From JBBQYA01 sp031412335 (GTDB lineage: Bacteria; Bacteroidota; Bacteroidia; Sphingobacteriales; Sphingobacteriaceae), in assembly GCA_031412335.1 (NCBI GenBank), contig JANOCT010000001.1, positions 124,001 through 188,000 of the forward strand: a DNA stretch of 64,000 bases, given 5' to 3'. This document shows, piece after piece, positions 16,671-24,006 of the stretch. A model generated the notes under the pieces. The model was not told the DNA's origin and made no database searches. It saw only the letters and a program-made list of their open reading frames with translations. Made by a program: the position numbers and the translations under genes. Numbering within the stretch: position 1 is the stretch's first letter; every line of letters begins with the position of its first letter.

Positions 16671-16853
16671 GCTCTTCGAAATTTGTAATTCCAAAGCCTT
16701 ATCGAAGTATTTATAATACTATATTTAAAACCAACATATGATTGAATGATATTTTTATTTGAATAGATTTCTAAAACATTTTCCGATTAACAATAATAAG
16801 TTAATTTTAAAAAATGGATATAGAGTTTCGTATATTCAATAAATTAGTAAAGG
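16671..16853 (+). repeat. Modular intergenic repeat, copy D (modules M3+M4)
   Basis: GAAATTTGTAATTCCAAAGC, ACCAACATATGATTGAATGA, TATTTTTATTTGAATAGATT and AATGGATATAGAG match copies B and F in order. Copy C, 1.5 kb earlier, supplies M1 and M2, so C plus D equal one complete copy split by the HxlR-Ohr-VOC module. From 16854 to the crp-type gene at 17047 I see only a short decayed reading frame (…TTLRKFERDALQSNKPN) with no recognisable family. Confidence 0.7.
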
Positions 16854-17046
16854 TAGGGCAACAAGGTAAACCATTAACATTAGTTCCGACAACGGACAAC
16901 GAAATGACAACGCTTCGCAAATTTGAAAGAGATGCATTGCAATCGAACAAGCCAAACTAAATTACAGCACATTTAATTTTTCCTCTCGATAGTTATTGGG
17001 ATAGCCAATCCCTCCCACCACCTAAAACAAATACTAACTTTACAAA

Positions 17047-17667
17047 ATGGAATTAAACGAAATAATAGAATTTAAATCTTCACCATTAATTCGAGAAAAG
17101 CTTGCTGATTTTGGTTTCACTAAAACTTTTGCGGAAGGTGAAATCATACTCAATGAAAACGCATATATAAAAGCTATACCTATTGTTACAACTGGCAGCA
17201 TAAGAGTTATGCGGACTGACGAAGATGGAAAAGAAATTTTATTGTATTATATCAAGGCAGGTGAAAGTTGTATTATGTCTTTCTTAGGAGGTTTGCATCA
17301 TGACACAAGAAAAGTGAAAGCCATTGCAGAAGAAGAAACAGAAATACTTTTTATACCAATTGACAAGGTGAGTTTACTCATAAAGGAATTTCCTGAATGG
17401 TTGGATTATATTTTTCGCTTGTATCACAAACGGTTTGAAGAATTATTGGAAGTGGTAAATGCAATTGCATTTAAAAAGTTAGATGAAAGACTTTTGAACT
17501 TCATAAAAAGAAAATGCGAAATGACAAAAAGCCAAACACTACACCTTACTCACGAGCAACTGTCGAATGAACTAGGAACAGCCCGAGTAGTGGTTTCTCG
17601 CTTACTCAAACAAATGGAGGACGAGGGTTTGGTAAAACTTGGCAGAAATAAAATTTCGCTTATGTAA
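17047..17667 (+). CDS. Crp/Fnr-family transcriptional regulator
   Basis: 206 residues. An N-terminal cyclic-nucleotide-binding-like beta barrel (EGEIILNENAYIKAIPIVTT, VTTGSIRVMRTDEDGKEILL, AGESCIMSFLGG) is followed by a long dimer helix and a winged helix-turn-helix (HLTHEQLSNELGTARVVVSR, LLKQMEDEGLVKL). The cAMP-contacting residues of true Crp are not evident. Bacteroidota regulators of this type often sit at the head of rhodanese/persulfide gene sets, as here. Its stop codon lies inside a putative operator (17664-17681) and a second copy precedes the dioxygenase gene, so control of the cluster is the natural inference. Confidence 0.88.
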   Translation: MELNEIIEFKSSPLIREKLADFGFTKTFAEGEIILNENAYIKAIPIVTTGSIRVMRTDEDGKEILLYYIKAGESCIMSFLGGLHHDTRKVKAIAEEETEILFIPIDKVSLLIKEFPEWLDYIFRLYHKRFEELLEVVNAIAFKKLDERLLNFIKRKCEMTKSQTLHLTHEQLSNELGTARVVVSRLLKQMEDEGLVKLGRNKISLM

Positions 17668-17681
17668 CATAAGTAGCTGTG
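17664..17681 (+). promoter_or_regulatory. Putative Crp-family operator, copy 1
   Basis: GTAACATAAGTAGCTGTG. The first 14 bases are one substitution-pair short of the palindrome GTAACATAAGTTAC, a Crp/Fnr-like spacing of inverted half sites. The same 18-base string with one change recurs at 18330-18347. It overlaps the stop codon of the regulator and lies 62 bases before the DUF2892 gene. Confidence 0.5.
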
Positions 17682-17742
17682 CAGTTCAATTCATTGTCGG
17701 ATTTTTGCGGTGTAATTTAGTAATCACTTAAAAAATAAAACA

Positions 17743-17949
17743 ATGAAACCAAATATGGGCACAGCCGATAAAGTAGTTAGAATACTTGTCGCAATTGTAA
17801 TCGCAGGTTTGTATTTCGCAAACATTATTTCAGGCACTTTAGCCATTATTCTGTTAGTTCTTGCAGGTGTTTTCATCCTTACAAGTTTTGTGAGTTTTTG
17901 TCCGCTGTATTTGCCATTCGGAATTTCTACACGAAAACAAGGACAATAA
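17743..17949 (+). CDS. DUF2892 (YgaP-like) small membrane protein
   Basis: 68 residues: PNMGTADKVVRILVAIVIAG is the DUF2892 start, with two transmembrane helices (VRILVAIVIAGLYFA and LAIILLVLAGVFILTSFV) and the ending SFCPLYLPFGIST. The same domain is fused to rhodanese in YgaP. Located between the Crp-type regulator and a TauE-like gene, it is likely an inner-membrane accessory of sulfur handling; no activity is known for the stand-alone form. Confidence 0.85.
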   Translation: MKPNMGTADKVVRILVAIVIAGLYFANIISGTLAIILLVLAGVFILTSFVSFCPLYLPFGISTRKQGQ

Positions 17950-17950
17950 T

Positions 17951-18319
17951 ATGGAACTGCAAAATGCAGCTCTTATCGCTTTAATTGGTGCGGTTGCTGG
18001 ACTTCTTGGCGGTATGCTAGGCTTAGGTGGTGCTATTATTATTATTCCTGCAATGGTAATGTTGCTCGGTTATTCTCAACAAATGGCACAAGGCACAGCT
18101 TTGATAATGATGGTGCTTCCTGTTGGGGCATTAGCCGCCTTTCAATATTATCAAAAAGGGTTTGTTGATGTAAAAGCCGCATTGATTATGGCAGCATTCT
18201 TTTTTGTGGGAGGTTACTTCGGTGCAAAATTCGCAACGCAAATTCCACAAGATATTTTAAAGAAAACTTTTGCAGTAGTGCTTGTTGGCATAGCGATTAA
18301 AATGTGGTTTCAAAAATAA
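17951..18319 (+). CDS. TauE/SafE-family sulfite exporter-like membrane protein, half-length
   Basis: 122 residues, four membrane helices. ALIGAVAGLLGGMLGLGGAI is the N-terminal TauE/SafE signature, followed by IIIPAMVMLLGYSQQMAQGT. Full-length members have two such repeats (about 250 residues); this one has a single repeat and ends normally, so it probably works as a homodimer, as other half-size members would. It starts one base after the DUF2892 stop. Export of sulfite or another sulfur oxoanion fits the cluster, in which the dioxygenase would produce sulfite. Confidence 0.85.
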   Translation: MELQNAALIALIGAVAGLLGGMLGLGGAIIIIPAMVMLLGYSQQMAQGTALIMMVLPVGALAAFQYYQKGFVDVKAALIMAAFFFVGGYFGAKFATQIPQDILKKTFAVVLVGIAIKMWFQK

Positions 18320-18329
18320 TTTGAGTAGT

Positions 18330-18347
18330 GTAACAAAAGTAGCTGTG
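18330..18347 (+). promoter_or_regulatory. Putative Crp-family operator, copy 2
   Basis: GTAACAAAAGTAGCTGTG, identical to the 17664-17681 site except at one base of the spacer. It lies 45 bases before the start of the persulfide dioxygenase gene, giving the cluster a second control point. Confidence 0.5.
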
Positions 18348-18392
18348 AAGTCAAAAGTATCAACCGAACTTTGTATTTCAAAATAAAGAAAA

Positions 18393-19748
18393 ATGGAAAT
18401 CAAACAATTTGAAGATAAAAATTTAGCTCATTACTCTTATGCCATTTTGAGCAATGGAGAAATGGCATTGATTGACCCAGCAAGAAATCCACAGCCCTAT
18501 TACGATTTTGCAAAGCAACAAAATGCAAAAATAACAACTGTAATTGAAACTCATCCACACGCTGATTTTGTGAGTAGTCATTTAGAAATTCACAACTCAA
18601 CAGGTGCAGCAATTTATGTGAGTAAATTATTGGGGGCGGAATATGAACACCAAACTTTTGATGATGGCGATGCCATTGTTTTAGGAGGAATTACTTTAAA
18701 GGCAATCAACACTCCAGGACATTCACCAGATAGTATTAGCATAGTTGCCATAGATGAAAATGGGAAAGAAAATGCTGTTTTTACAGGCGATACGCTGTTT
18801 ATTGGTGACTGTGGCAGACCTGATTTAAGAGAACAAGCTGGAGCAATTACCGCAACCCGTGCGGAATTAGCTAAGCAAATGTTTCATTCGCTTCGTAATA
18901 AGTTAATGACCTTACCTGATGGTGTGTTAATTTTTCCTGCACACGGAGCTGGTAGCTTGTGCGGAAAAGGTTTGAGTGAACAAAGTTCTAGCACTATTGG
19001 AACTGAAAAAATAAGCAACTGGAGTTTGCAAAATTTGAGTGAACAAGAGTTTGTAAACGAACTTTTGGCAGACCAGCCTTTCATTCCAAAATATTTTCCA
19101 TTTGATGTTGGTATAAATAAAAAAGGTGCTGAAACTTACCATACAAGTATTTCAAAAGTTCAGCACAGAGAACCTATTACCTGCGAAGGTTGTGCAAATT
19201 CATTAAACCTCGAAATGGCAATTATTGATACACGACCACAGGAGCAATTCAAAAAGTTACATTTAAAAAATTCCATTAACCTGATGAACGATACCAAATT
19301 TGAAACTTGGTTGGGCAGTATTGTAAATCCAAATGAACCATTTTATTTGATAGCGGAAAGCGAAAACATATTAAACCAACTGATTGAACGTACCGCAAAG
19401 ATTGGTTACGAAAAGCAAATTGCCTTAGCTTTTGTAATGGAATATGGAAACACTGAAATGAATTTATTTGATAGTGATAATCTAAAAGATAACGAAGATG
19501 CTTTCACCATTGTTGATATCCGAAATCATTCAGAAGTAAAAAACAACAAAATATTTACGAATGCAATACAAATTCCCTTGCACGAACTAAGAGAACGCAC
19601 TAACGAAATTCCGTTTCATAAACCCATTGTAGTTCATTGTGCAGGCGGTTATAGAAGTGCAGCAGGAAGCAGCATTATTAAATCTAAACTCACAGGAACT
19701 TCTGAAGTATATGACTTAAGCGAAGCGGTAAAGCAATTTCAAAAATGA
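18393..19748 (+). CDS. Persulfide dioxygenase-like metallo-beta-lactamase fold protein fused to rhodanese domains
   Basis: 451 residues. Residues 1-215 are an ETHE1-type metallo-beta-lactamase domain: ETHPHADFVSSH (His54, His56, Asp58), PGHSPDS (His110) and FTGDTLFIGDCGRPDL (Asp133). The iron ligands expected in persulfide dioxygenases (His54, His110, Asp133) are kept, while the residue after Asp58 is Phe instead of the His used by dinuclear hydrolases. A degenerate rhodanese repeat without cysteine follows (about 250-345), then an active-looking rhodanese with HCAGGYRSAAG (about 365-450). The family oxidises glutathione- or protein-type persulfide to sulfite. It overlaps the next gene by 4 bases. 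Confidence 0.88.
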   Translation: MEIKQFEDKNLAHYSYAILSNGEMALIDPARNPQPYYDFAKQQNAKITTVIETHPHADFVSSHLEIHNSTGAAIYVSKLLGAEYEHQTFDDGDAIVLGGITLKAINTPGHSPDSISIVAIDENGKENAVFTGDTLFIGDCGRPDLREQAGAITATRAELAKQMFHSLRNKLMTLPDGVLIFPAHGAGSLCGKGLSEQSSSTIGTEKISNWSLQNLSEQEFVNELLADQPFIPKYFPFDVGINKKGAETYHTSISKVQHREPITCEGCANSLNLEMAIIDTRPQEQFKKLHLKNSINLMNDTKFETWLGSIVNPNEPFYLIAESENILNQLIERTAKIGYEKQIALAFVMEYGNTEMNLFDSDNLKDNEDAFTIVDIRNHSEVKNNKIFTNAIQIPLHELRERTNEIPFHKPIVVHCAGGYRSAAGSSIIKSKLTGTSEVYDLSEAVKQFQK

Positions 19749-19948
19749 ACTTTTTACTAAAACACAAACTGAGCATCATTGGCATAGTTGCAAAAGCAAT
19801 TGGCGGTTATGTCTATTACCATTATGTGGGTTGTGCAAGCGGAACATGTGCCATCACTTCAAAACCAATAAATAGCACTTTGTATGGAGCATTGATGGGC
19901 GGTTTGTTTTTCAATATGTTTCAAAAAGAAAAAACCAAAACACGATAA
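19745..19948 (+). CDS. DUF6132-type small membrane protein
   Basis: 67 residues. One or two hydrophobic stretches (LSIIGIVAKAIGGYVYYHYV and LYGALMGGLFFNMF) flank the conserved CASGTCAITSKP with two cysteines. This is the DUF6132 pattern, found in Bacteroidota sulfur and rhodanese clusters. It overlaps the dioxygenase gene by 4 bases and precedes the HMA gene by 1 base, so translational coupling is likely. The paired cysteines could take part in thiol relay; this is inference. Confidence 0.82.
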   Translation: MNFLLKHKLSIIGIVAKAIGGYVYYHYVGCASGTCAITSKPINSTLYGALMGGLFFNMFQKEKTKTR

Positions 19949-19949
19949 A

Positions 19950-20222
19950 ATGAAAACAGAAAATATAACAATAGCGAATTTAAGTTGCAGTGGTTGTGTA
20001 AACACCATAACTAAAAAACTAGCTTCCATAACTGGAGTTGAAAAAGTAGAAGTTGATTTGAGAACAAATAGTGTTTCTGTCAATCACATTGAAACCGTGG
20101 GCAGAGAACAATTAACGCAAATGCTTTTATCAATCGGTTACCCTGAAGCGAACGAGAAGAACGGATTATTAATGCAACTAAAGAGTGTTACTAGTTGCCT
20201 CACAGGAAAACTTTCAAATTAA
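19950..20222 (+). CDS. Heavy-metal-associated (HMA) domain protein
   Basis: 90 residues, a single ferredoxin-like HMA fold. ENITIANLSCSGCVNTITKK carries the CxxC metal- or thiol-binding motif (Cys12 and Cys15 by position in the fold), followed by GVEKVEVDLRTNSVSVNH. A short extension adds a further cysteine (VTSCLTGK). Alone it would be called a copper chaperone; inside a rhodanese/thioredoxin cluster it may instead carry sulfane sulfur or protect against copper-sulfide stress. Confidence 0.82.
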   Translation: MKTENITIANLSCSGCVNTITKKLASITGVEKVEVDLRTNSVSVNHIETVGREQLTQMLLSIGYPEANEKNGLLMQLKSVTSCLTGKLSN

Positions 20223-20234
20223 AATCAAAATAAA

Positions 20235-20519
20235 ATGAGCGTAGAACAAATCATCAAAGAAAAAAAAGGCACAATAGTAGATGTGCGAACAGCAAGTGAA
20301 TTTATGGGAGGAAATGTAGACGGTTCAATCAATATTCCTTTGCAAGAAATTCAGCAAAGAATGGATGAACTAAAAAATCTAAAAAAACCATTGATTTTAT
20401 GCTGTGCAAGTGGTAACCGAAGCAGTCAGGCAACTCAATTCTTATCTCAACAAGGTATTGAATGTTGTAATGGTGGCTCTTGGTTGGATGTATATTATTA
20501 TCAATCTCAAACAGTTTAA
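20235..20519 (+). CDS. Single-domain rhodanese
   Basis: 94 residues: KKGTIVDVRTASEFMGGNVD, GSINIPLQEIQQRMDEL and the active loop LCCASGNRSSQA with the catalytic cysteine before ASGNRS. Rhodaneses carry sulfane sulfur as a cysteine persulfide. It is cytoplasmic (no signal). It is the first of two adjacent rhodanese genes (next start 3 bases on) that are clearly different in sequence, so not a recent duplication. Confidence 0.92.
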   Translation: MSVEQIIKEKKGTIVDVRTASEFMGGNVDGSINIPLQEIQQRMDELKNLKKPLILCCASGNRSSQATQFLSQQGIECCNGGSWLDVYYYQSQTV

Positions 20520-20522
20520 ATA

Positions 20523-20837
20523 ATGATAAACACAATAAAAAGTTTACTTGGCTTGGGTCCAAAAGTGGACTATTCAGAGTTAGTTAAACAAGGAGCAATA
20601 ATCTTAGATGTTCGCAGCAAAGGCGAATACCAAGGCGGTCACATCAAAGGCTCAATCAATATCTCGGTGGATAGTTTGAGCAGCAACTTAAACAAGCTGA
20701 AAAAAGATAAACCGATTATCACTTATTGTGCAAGTGGAATGCGAAGTGCAAGTGCAAAAAGTATTTTAAAATCTAATGGCTTTACAGAAGTTCACAACGG
20801 TGGTAGCTGGATGAGCTTACAAAAAAAAGTAAAATGA
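20523..20837 (+). CDS. Single-domain rhodanese
   Basis: 104 residues with the full rhodanese pattern: GAIILDVRSKGEYQGGHIKG, SINISVDSL and the active loop TYCASGMRSASA. The hydrophobic start (MINTIKSLLGLG) is too short for a signal peptide. It overlaps the following small membrane gene by 4 bases. As a second sulfur carrier in the cluster it may serve a different donor or acceptor from 20235-20519. Confidence 0.92.
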   Translation: MINTIKSLLGLGPKVDYSELVKQGAIILDVRSKGEYQGGHIKGSINISVDSLSSNLNKLKKDKPIITYCASGMRSASAKSILKSNGFTEVHNGGSWMSLQKKVK

Positions 20838-21091
20838 AAGAAAGGATTTTAACCAACTGGACATTTACGAGAGCTTTATACCTATTAATAGGAATTGCTG
20901 TAATTGTTCAATCAGTAATGAACCAACAATGGTTCGGAGTTGCCTTTGGCGGTTATTTTGCATCAATGGGCTTGTTTGCTTTTGGTTGTGCAGCAGGAAA
21001 TTGTTATAGTGGAAATTGTGCAACAGAACCTCAGCAAAAATCTAATACGACAATTCAAGAAGTAGAATTTGAAGAAGTAAAAACTAAATAA
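20834..21091 (+). CDS. Small cysteine-bearing membrane protein (DUF2892-like)
   Basis: 85 residues, two membrane helices (RALYLLIGIAVIVQSVM and FGGYFASMGLFAFGCAAG), then GNCYSGNCATEP with three cysteines and a charged tail. The gene overlaps the rhodanese by 4 bases and precedes thioredoxin by 1 base. It resembles the small membrane subunits found with rhodaneses in Bacteroidota. The cysteine cluster at the membrane edge would suit thiol or sulfur relay, which is inference only. Confidence 0.75.
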   Translation: MKERILTNWTFTRALYLLIGIAVIVQSVMNQQWFGVAFGGYFASMGLFAFGCAAGNCYSGNCATEPQQKSNTTIQEVEFEEVKTK

Positions 21092-21092
21092 T

Positions 21093-21395
21093 ATGGCAAC
21101 GACATTTTCAGAAATCATCAACAGCGAAACACCGACACTTGTAGATTTTTTTGCAGAATGGTGCGGACCTTGCAAAATGATGAAACCCATTTTGGAGGAA
21201 TTAAAATCTAAAATTGGCGATAAAGCAAAAATCATAAAAATAGATGTTGACAAAAATCAGCAAGTAGCAAGTACCTATAAAATACAAGGTGTGCCAACTC
21301 TTATGCTTTTCAAAAAAGGAGAAATTAAATGGAGACAATCGGGAGTTGTTTCGGTAAATAATCTTGAACAAATTATCAAACAACATTCAAACTAA
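21093..21395 (+). CDS. Thioredoxin
   Basis: 100 residues, a minimal thioredoxin fold with the classical active site WCGPC at residues 23-27, PTLVDFFAEW before it and the cis-proline GVPTLMLFKKG later. It reduces disulfides and can release sulfide from protein persulfides. It starts 1 base after the small membrane gene and stops at the base before the start of the rhodanese-thioredoxin lipoprotein, so it is part of the same operon. I give no symbol because trxA is probably elsewhere. Confidence 0.93.
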   Translation: MATTFSEIINSETPTLVDFFAEWCGPCKMMKPILEELKSKIGDKAKIIKIDVDKNQQVASTYKIQGVPTLMLFKKGEIKWRQSGVVSVNNLEQIIKQHSN

Positions 21396-22106
21396 ATGAG
21401 AAAACTATTTGCAATCGCTTTAATAGCAATACTATTCAACAGTTGTAGCAGCGGACAAACCAACTCAGCAACCAAGACTAACCTTTCAGCAACCGAGTTT
21501 GCAGAAAAAATAAAGGAGTTGCCAACCGCTATAATTGTTGATGTGCGGACGCCAGATGAATTTTCAAAAGGACATTTAACAAGCGCATTAAATTACGATT
21601 GGAACGGAAACGAATTTGAAAAACAAATTGAACCGCTTGACAAATCAAAACCTGTTTTTGTTTACTGTTTAAGTGGGGGCAGAAGTTCAGCAGCAGCCAA
21701 CAAATTGAGGTCGGACGGTTTTAAAACTGTATATGAATTAGACGGAGGAATAATGAAATGGAGAGGTGCGAACCTACCTGAAACCATGGACAACACGGTT
21801 TCATCAAACGGAATGTCGAAACTACAATTTGACGCATTGCTTAACTCTGACCAATTAGTGCTAATTGACTTTTATGCCGACTGGTGTGCCCCTTGCAAAA
21901 AAATGAAACCATACTTAGACGAAATTTCAAAAGATATGGCTGACAAAGTTGTTGTCATCCGAATCAACGCAGACGACAATCAAGCCCTTTGTAAAGAATT
22001 AAAAATAGATGCGCTACCAGTTTTGCAACTCTACAAAAACAAAACGCTCACTTGGACAAATATTGGTTTCATTGACAAAGCTGAAGTTGTAAAACAACTA
22101 CAGTAA
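21396..22106 (+). CDS. Rhodanese-thioredoxin fusion lipoprotein
   Basis: 236 residues. Lipoprotein signal LIAILFNSC (Cys17). Residues 30-125 are a rhodanese with active Cys91 (VYCLSGGRSSAA); residues 138-236 are a thioredoxin with WCAPC at 162-166. The lipid anchor places both domains outside the cytoplasmic membrane, so the fusion could take sulfane sulfur on its own rhodanese and reduce it with its own thioredoxin. It is the last gene of the cluster and is followed by a terminator (22133-22177). Confidence 0.9.
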   Translation: MRKLFAIALIAILFNSCSSGQTNSATKTNLSATEFAEKIKELPTAIIVDVRTPDEFSKGHLTSALNYDWNGNEFEKQIEPLDKSKPVFVYCLSGGRSSAAANKLRSDGFKTVYELDGGIMKWRGANLPETMDNTVSSNGMSKLQFDALLNSDQLVLIDFYADWCAPCKKMKPYLDEISKDMADKVVVIRINADDNQALCKELKIDALPVLQLYKNKTLTWTNIGFIDKAEVVKQLQ

Positions 22107-22132
22107 AAAGTGTGACCATTGAAGTTAATTTT

Positions 22133-22177
22133 GTGCCACAAATGCCCACGCATTCGTTGGCACATTTCCTTTTTTTG
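22133..22177 (+). terminator. Rho-independent terminator of the sulfur cluster
   Basis: GTGCCA pairs with TGGCAC, with an inner AATG/CATT, followed by TTTCCTTTTTTT. It lies 27 bases after the fusion lipoprotein gene. The rest of the gap to 22464 holds attC-like site 3. Confidence 0.75.
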
Positions 22178-22290
22178 CCAACACACAAATCACCGCTAAA
22201 AAAATCAAAATAACCTTCGAGCTACATCACAAGATAACCCACATACAATACTAACTTGAAATAGTAGACCGGTGAAAGAACAGAACCACT

Positions 22291-22430
22291 ACTGATAATA
22301 GCACATAGGCAAAAGCGGGGGTTCAATGCTTCGTATTGTAGTTTTTCTTATAATTGTATTGAAGTTCTCATAAAGAAGTTTTGTTCAATAAAACCCCGCT
22401 TTCGCCAATCTGCTAAACGTTATCGGGCAT
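22291..22430 (+). repeat. attC-like site 3
   Basis: The left arm CTGATAATAGCACATAGGC followed by AAAAGCGGGG is complementary, with a few bulges, to the right arm CCCCGCTTTCGCC followed by AATCTGCTAAACGTTATCGG. The inner GCGGGGGTTCAATGCTTCGTA repeats site 2 with two changes. This is the most symmetrical of the three sites and would fold into a long imperfect hairpin when single-stranded. The right core lies 35 bases before the protease start codon. Confidence 0.65.
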
Positions 22431-22464
22431 TTTAAAGCGTTTCAGGAAGCCGAAAAACATTGAA

Positions 22465-23226
22465 ATGAAATTAAGACTTATTATATTTTACATCATTACA
22501 GTGTTATTCACACTGATTTTAGGTTTTGGGCAAGAGCAATTAAAAATCAACTATGACCGAATTGCAATACCTCAAATAGCTCCTGCCATTGCCTTCTTAG
22601 TAGTGATAAGAATTTTTCCAACACTCAGAACTCGTCTGAATATTAAATTTGATAAACAAAGTTTTATTAGTCTATTGTTTGCTTTATTAATACCTTTTGG
22701 TTTATTAACAATTGGTTTTTATTTATGCCTTTTGTTTAATCTAAATTTTGGACACACAAATAACTTTCTAACAACACTTCCATTATTCATAGGTGGAATG
22801 ATATTCGGTGCAGTTGGAGAAGAAATCGGTTGGAGAGGGTTTTTACAACCTACTATGGAAAGACAATATGCAATGATACCATCAACAATAATTGTTGGAT
22901 TATTTTGGGGTCTTTGGCACATTGGAAATTATCAATATGGAATAACATATATGATTGGATTTCTTCTTTTTACTATTTCATCTTCAGTCATTTTGAGAAA
23001 ACTTTTAGACAAAACTGAAAATAATTTATTGGTTTCTATTTTTTTTCATTTGTCAATTAACATTGGTTTTTTTATGTTTTTTAAAAACTCCTTGACTAAT
23101 GAAAAAATGATTAGCATAAACGGAATTATTTGGGCATTGATTGCTTTTATAATTTTAGTAATTTCGGATAGAAAAGAAAAACGACCTATAACAGGCGTTT
23201 CGAAAAAAAGCGAGTTCAGCGGTTAA
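22465..23226 (+). CDS. CPBP-family intramembrane metalloprotease (CAAX-like)
   Basis: 253 residues with about seven membrane helices. The catalytic signature is complete: Glu119-Glu120-xxx-Arg124 (GEEIGWRGF), then FWGLWHIG with His152 and a later FHLSINIG. This is the bacterial Abi/CAAX protease-like family, whose substrates are usually unknown. It follows attC-like site 3 directly, as a cassette gene would. The C-terminus is cytoplasmic and basic. Confidence 0.9.
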   Translation: MKLRLIIFYIITVLFTLILGFGQEQLKINYDRIAIPQIAPAIAFLVVIRIFPTLRTRLNIKFDKQSFISLLFALLIPFGLLTIGFYLCLLFNLNFGHTNNFLTTLPLFIGGMIFGAVGEEIGWRGFLQPTMERQYAMIPSTIIVGLFWGLWHIGNYQYGITYMIGFLLFTISSSVILRKLLDKTENNLLVSIFFHLSINIGFFMFFKNSLTNEKMISINGIIWALIAFIILVISDRKEKRPITGVSKKSEFSG

Positions 23227-23356
23227 TTGAACTCTACCTCGCATCAATTTTGGTACTTGGTTGACAGTTTAGTGCTTCTAAATTCCGCCAAATCGCCAAG
23301 CATAAAAACTTTAGCTGGAATTTTAAAAAGACATCCAATAAAAAAACAAATAAGAA

Positions 23357-23743
23357 ATGAAACCTTACAAACCTGACTCTTACAATTCACTTTCACCATA
23401 CTTAATTGTTGATAATGCACAAAAATTAGTAGACTTATTAATAGTAATTTTTGATGCAAAAACTTTGAGACGTTTTGAACACAAAAATGGAAAAATTGCT
23501 CATATAGAATTGTTGTTGGACGACACCATAATTATGATTAGCGACAGCACCGAAAATTATGGAGCAAACAAAACAATGATTCATATTTACGTTCCTGACG
23601 TTTTTAAAACATTTGACTTAGCCATTGAAAAAGGTTGTGAAATAATTGAAAAACCAATTAACAATGAAGGTGACCCTGATACTAGAGGTTCATTTTATGA
23701 CTTTGCAGGAAATTATTGGGCAGTTAGCACTCAAAAGAATTGA
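23357..23743 (+). CDS. VOC-family glyoxalase/PhnB-like protein
   Basis: 128 residues. LSPYLIVDNAQKLVDLLIVI, GKIAHIELLLDDTIIMISDS and FDLAIEKGCEIIEKP, ending in RGSFYDFAGNYWAVSTQ, follow the PhnB-type VOC order. Reaction unknown. It lies 130 bases after the protease gene and just before repeat E. It is not closely related in sequence to the other VOC gene at 16185. Confidence 0.85.
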   Translation: MKPYKPDSYNSLSPYLIVDNAQKLVDLLIVIFDAKTLRRFEHKNGKIAHIELLLDDTIIMISDSTENYGANKTMIHIYVPDVFKTFDLAIEKGCEIIEKPINNEGDPDTRGSFYDFAGNYWAVSTQKN

Positions 23744-23761
23744 CAATAAAAAATAAAATAT

Positions 23762-23870
23762 CCAGTTAGCCGTAGTATCAAAATTCCGTTCGGCGAACGC
23801 TTCAATTCAAATTCGCAGCGTTAGTAATCCTCATATTTACAAATAACTTCTTATAATTCATACAACTAAA
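23762..23870 (+). repeat. Modular intergenic repeat, copy E (module M1)
   Basis: CCAGTTAGCCGTAGTATCAA, AATTCCGTTCGGCGAACG, TTCGCAGCGTTAGTAATCC and TTTACAAATAACTTCTTAT match module M1 of copies F, G and H. The other modules are absent. The remaining 130 bases up to the minus-strand regulator hold nothing I can name. Confidence 0.7.
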
Positions 23871-24006
23871 AGAAATAACAAAACAAATCAATGGGATTTC
23901 ATTGTCCCGCTATTACTAATAGTATCGCAGCTATTAGGTTTATCCTAGTTGGTACTTGTCGAATTTGACCTGGATGATATCTATTCTTAGTCTTTACATT
24001 TTCTTA

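Noticed and set aside
16814..16960. A 48-codon plus-strand frame starting MDIEFRIFNKLVKVG
   Set aside because: Its first part is the conserved end of repeat module M4, also present in copies B and F where it is not open, so the frame is a chance join of repeat and decayed sequence.
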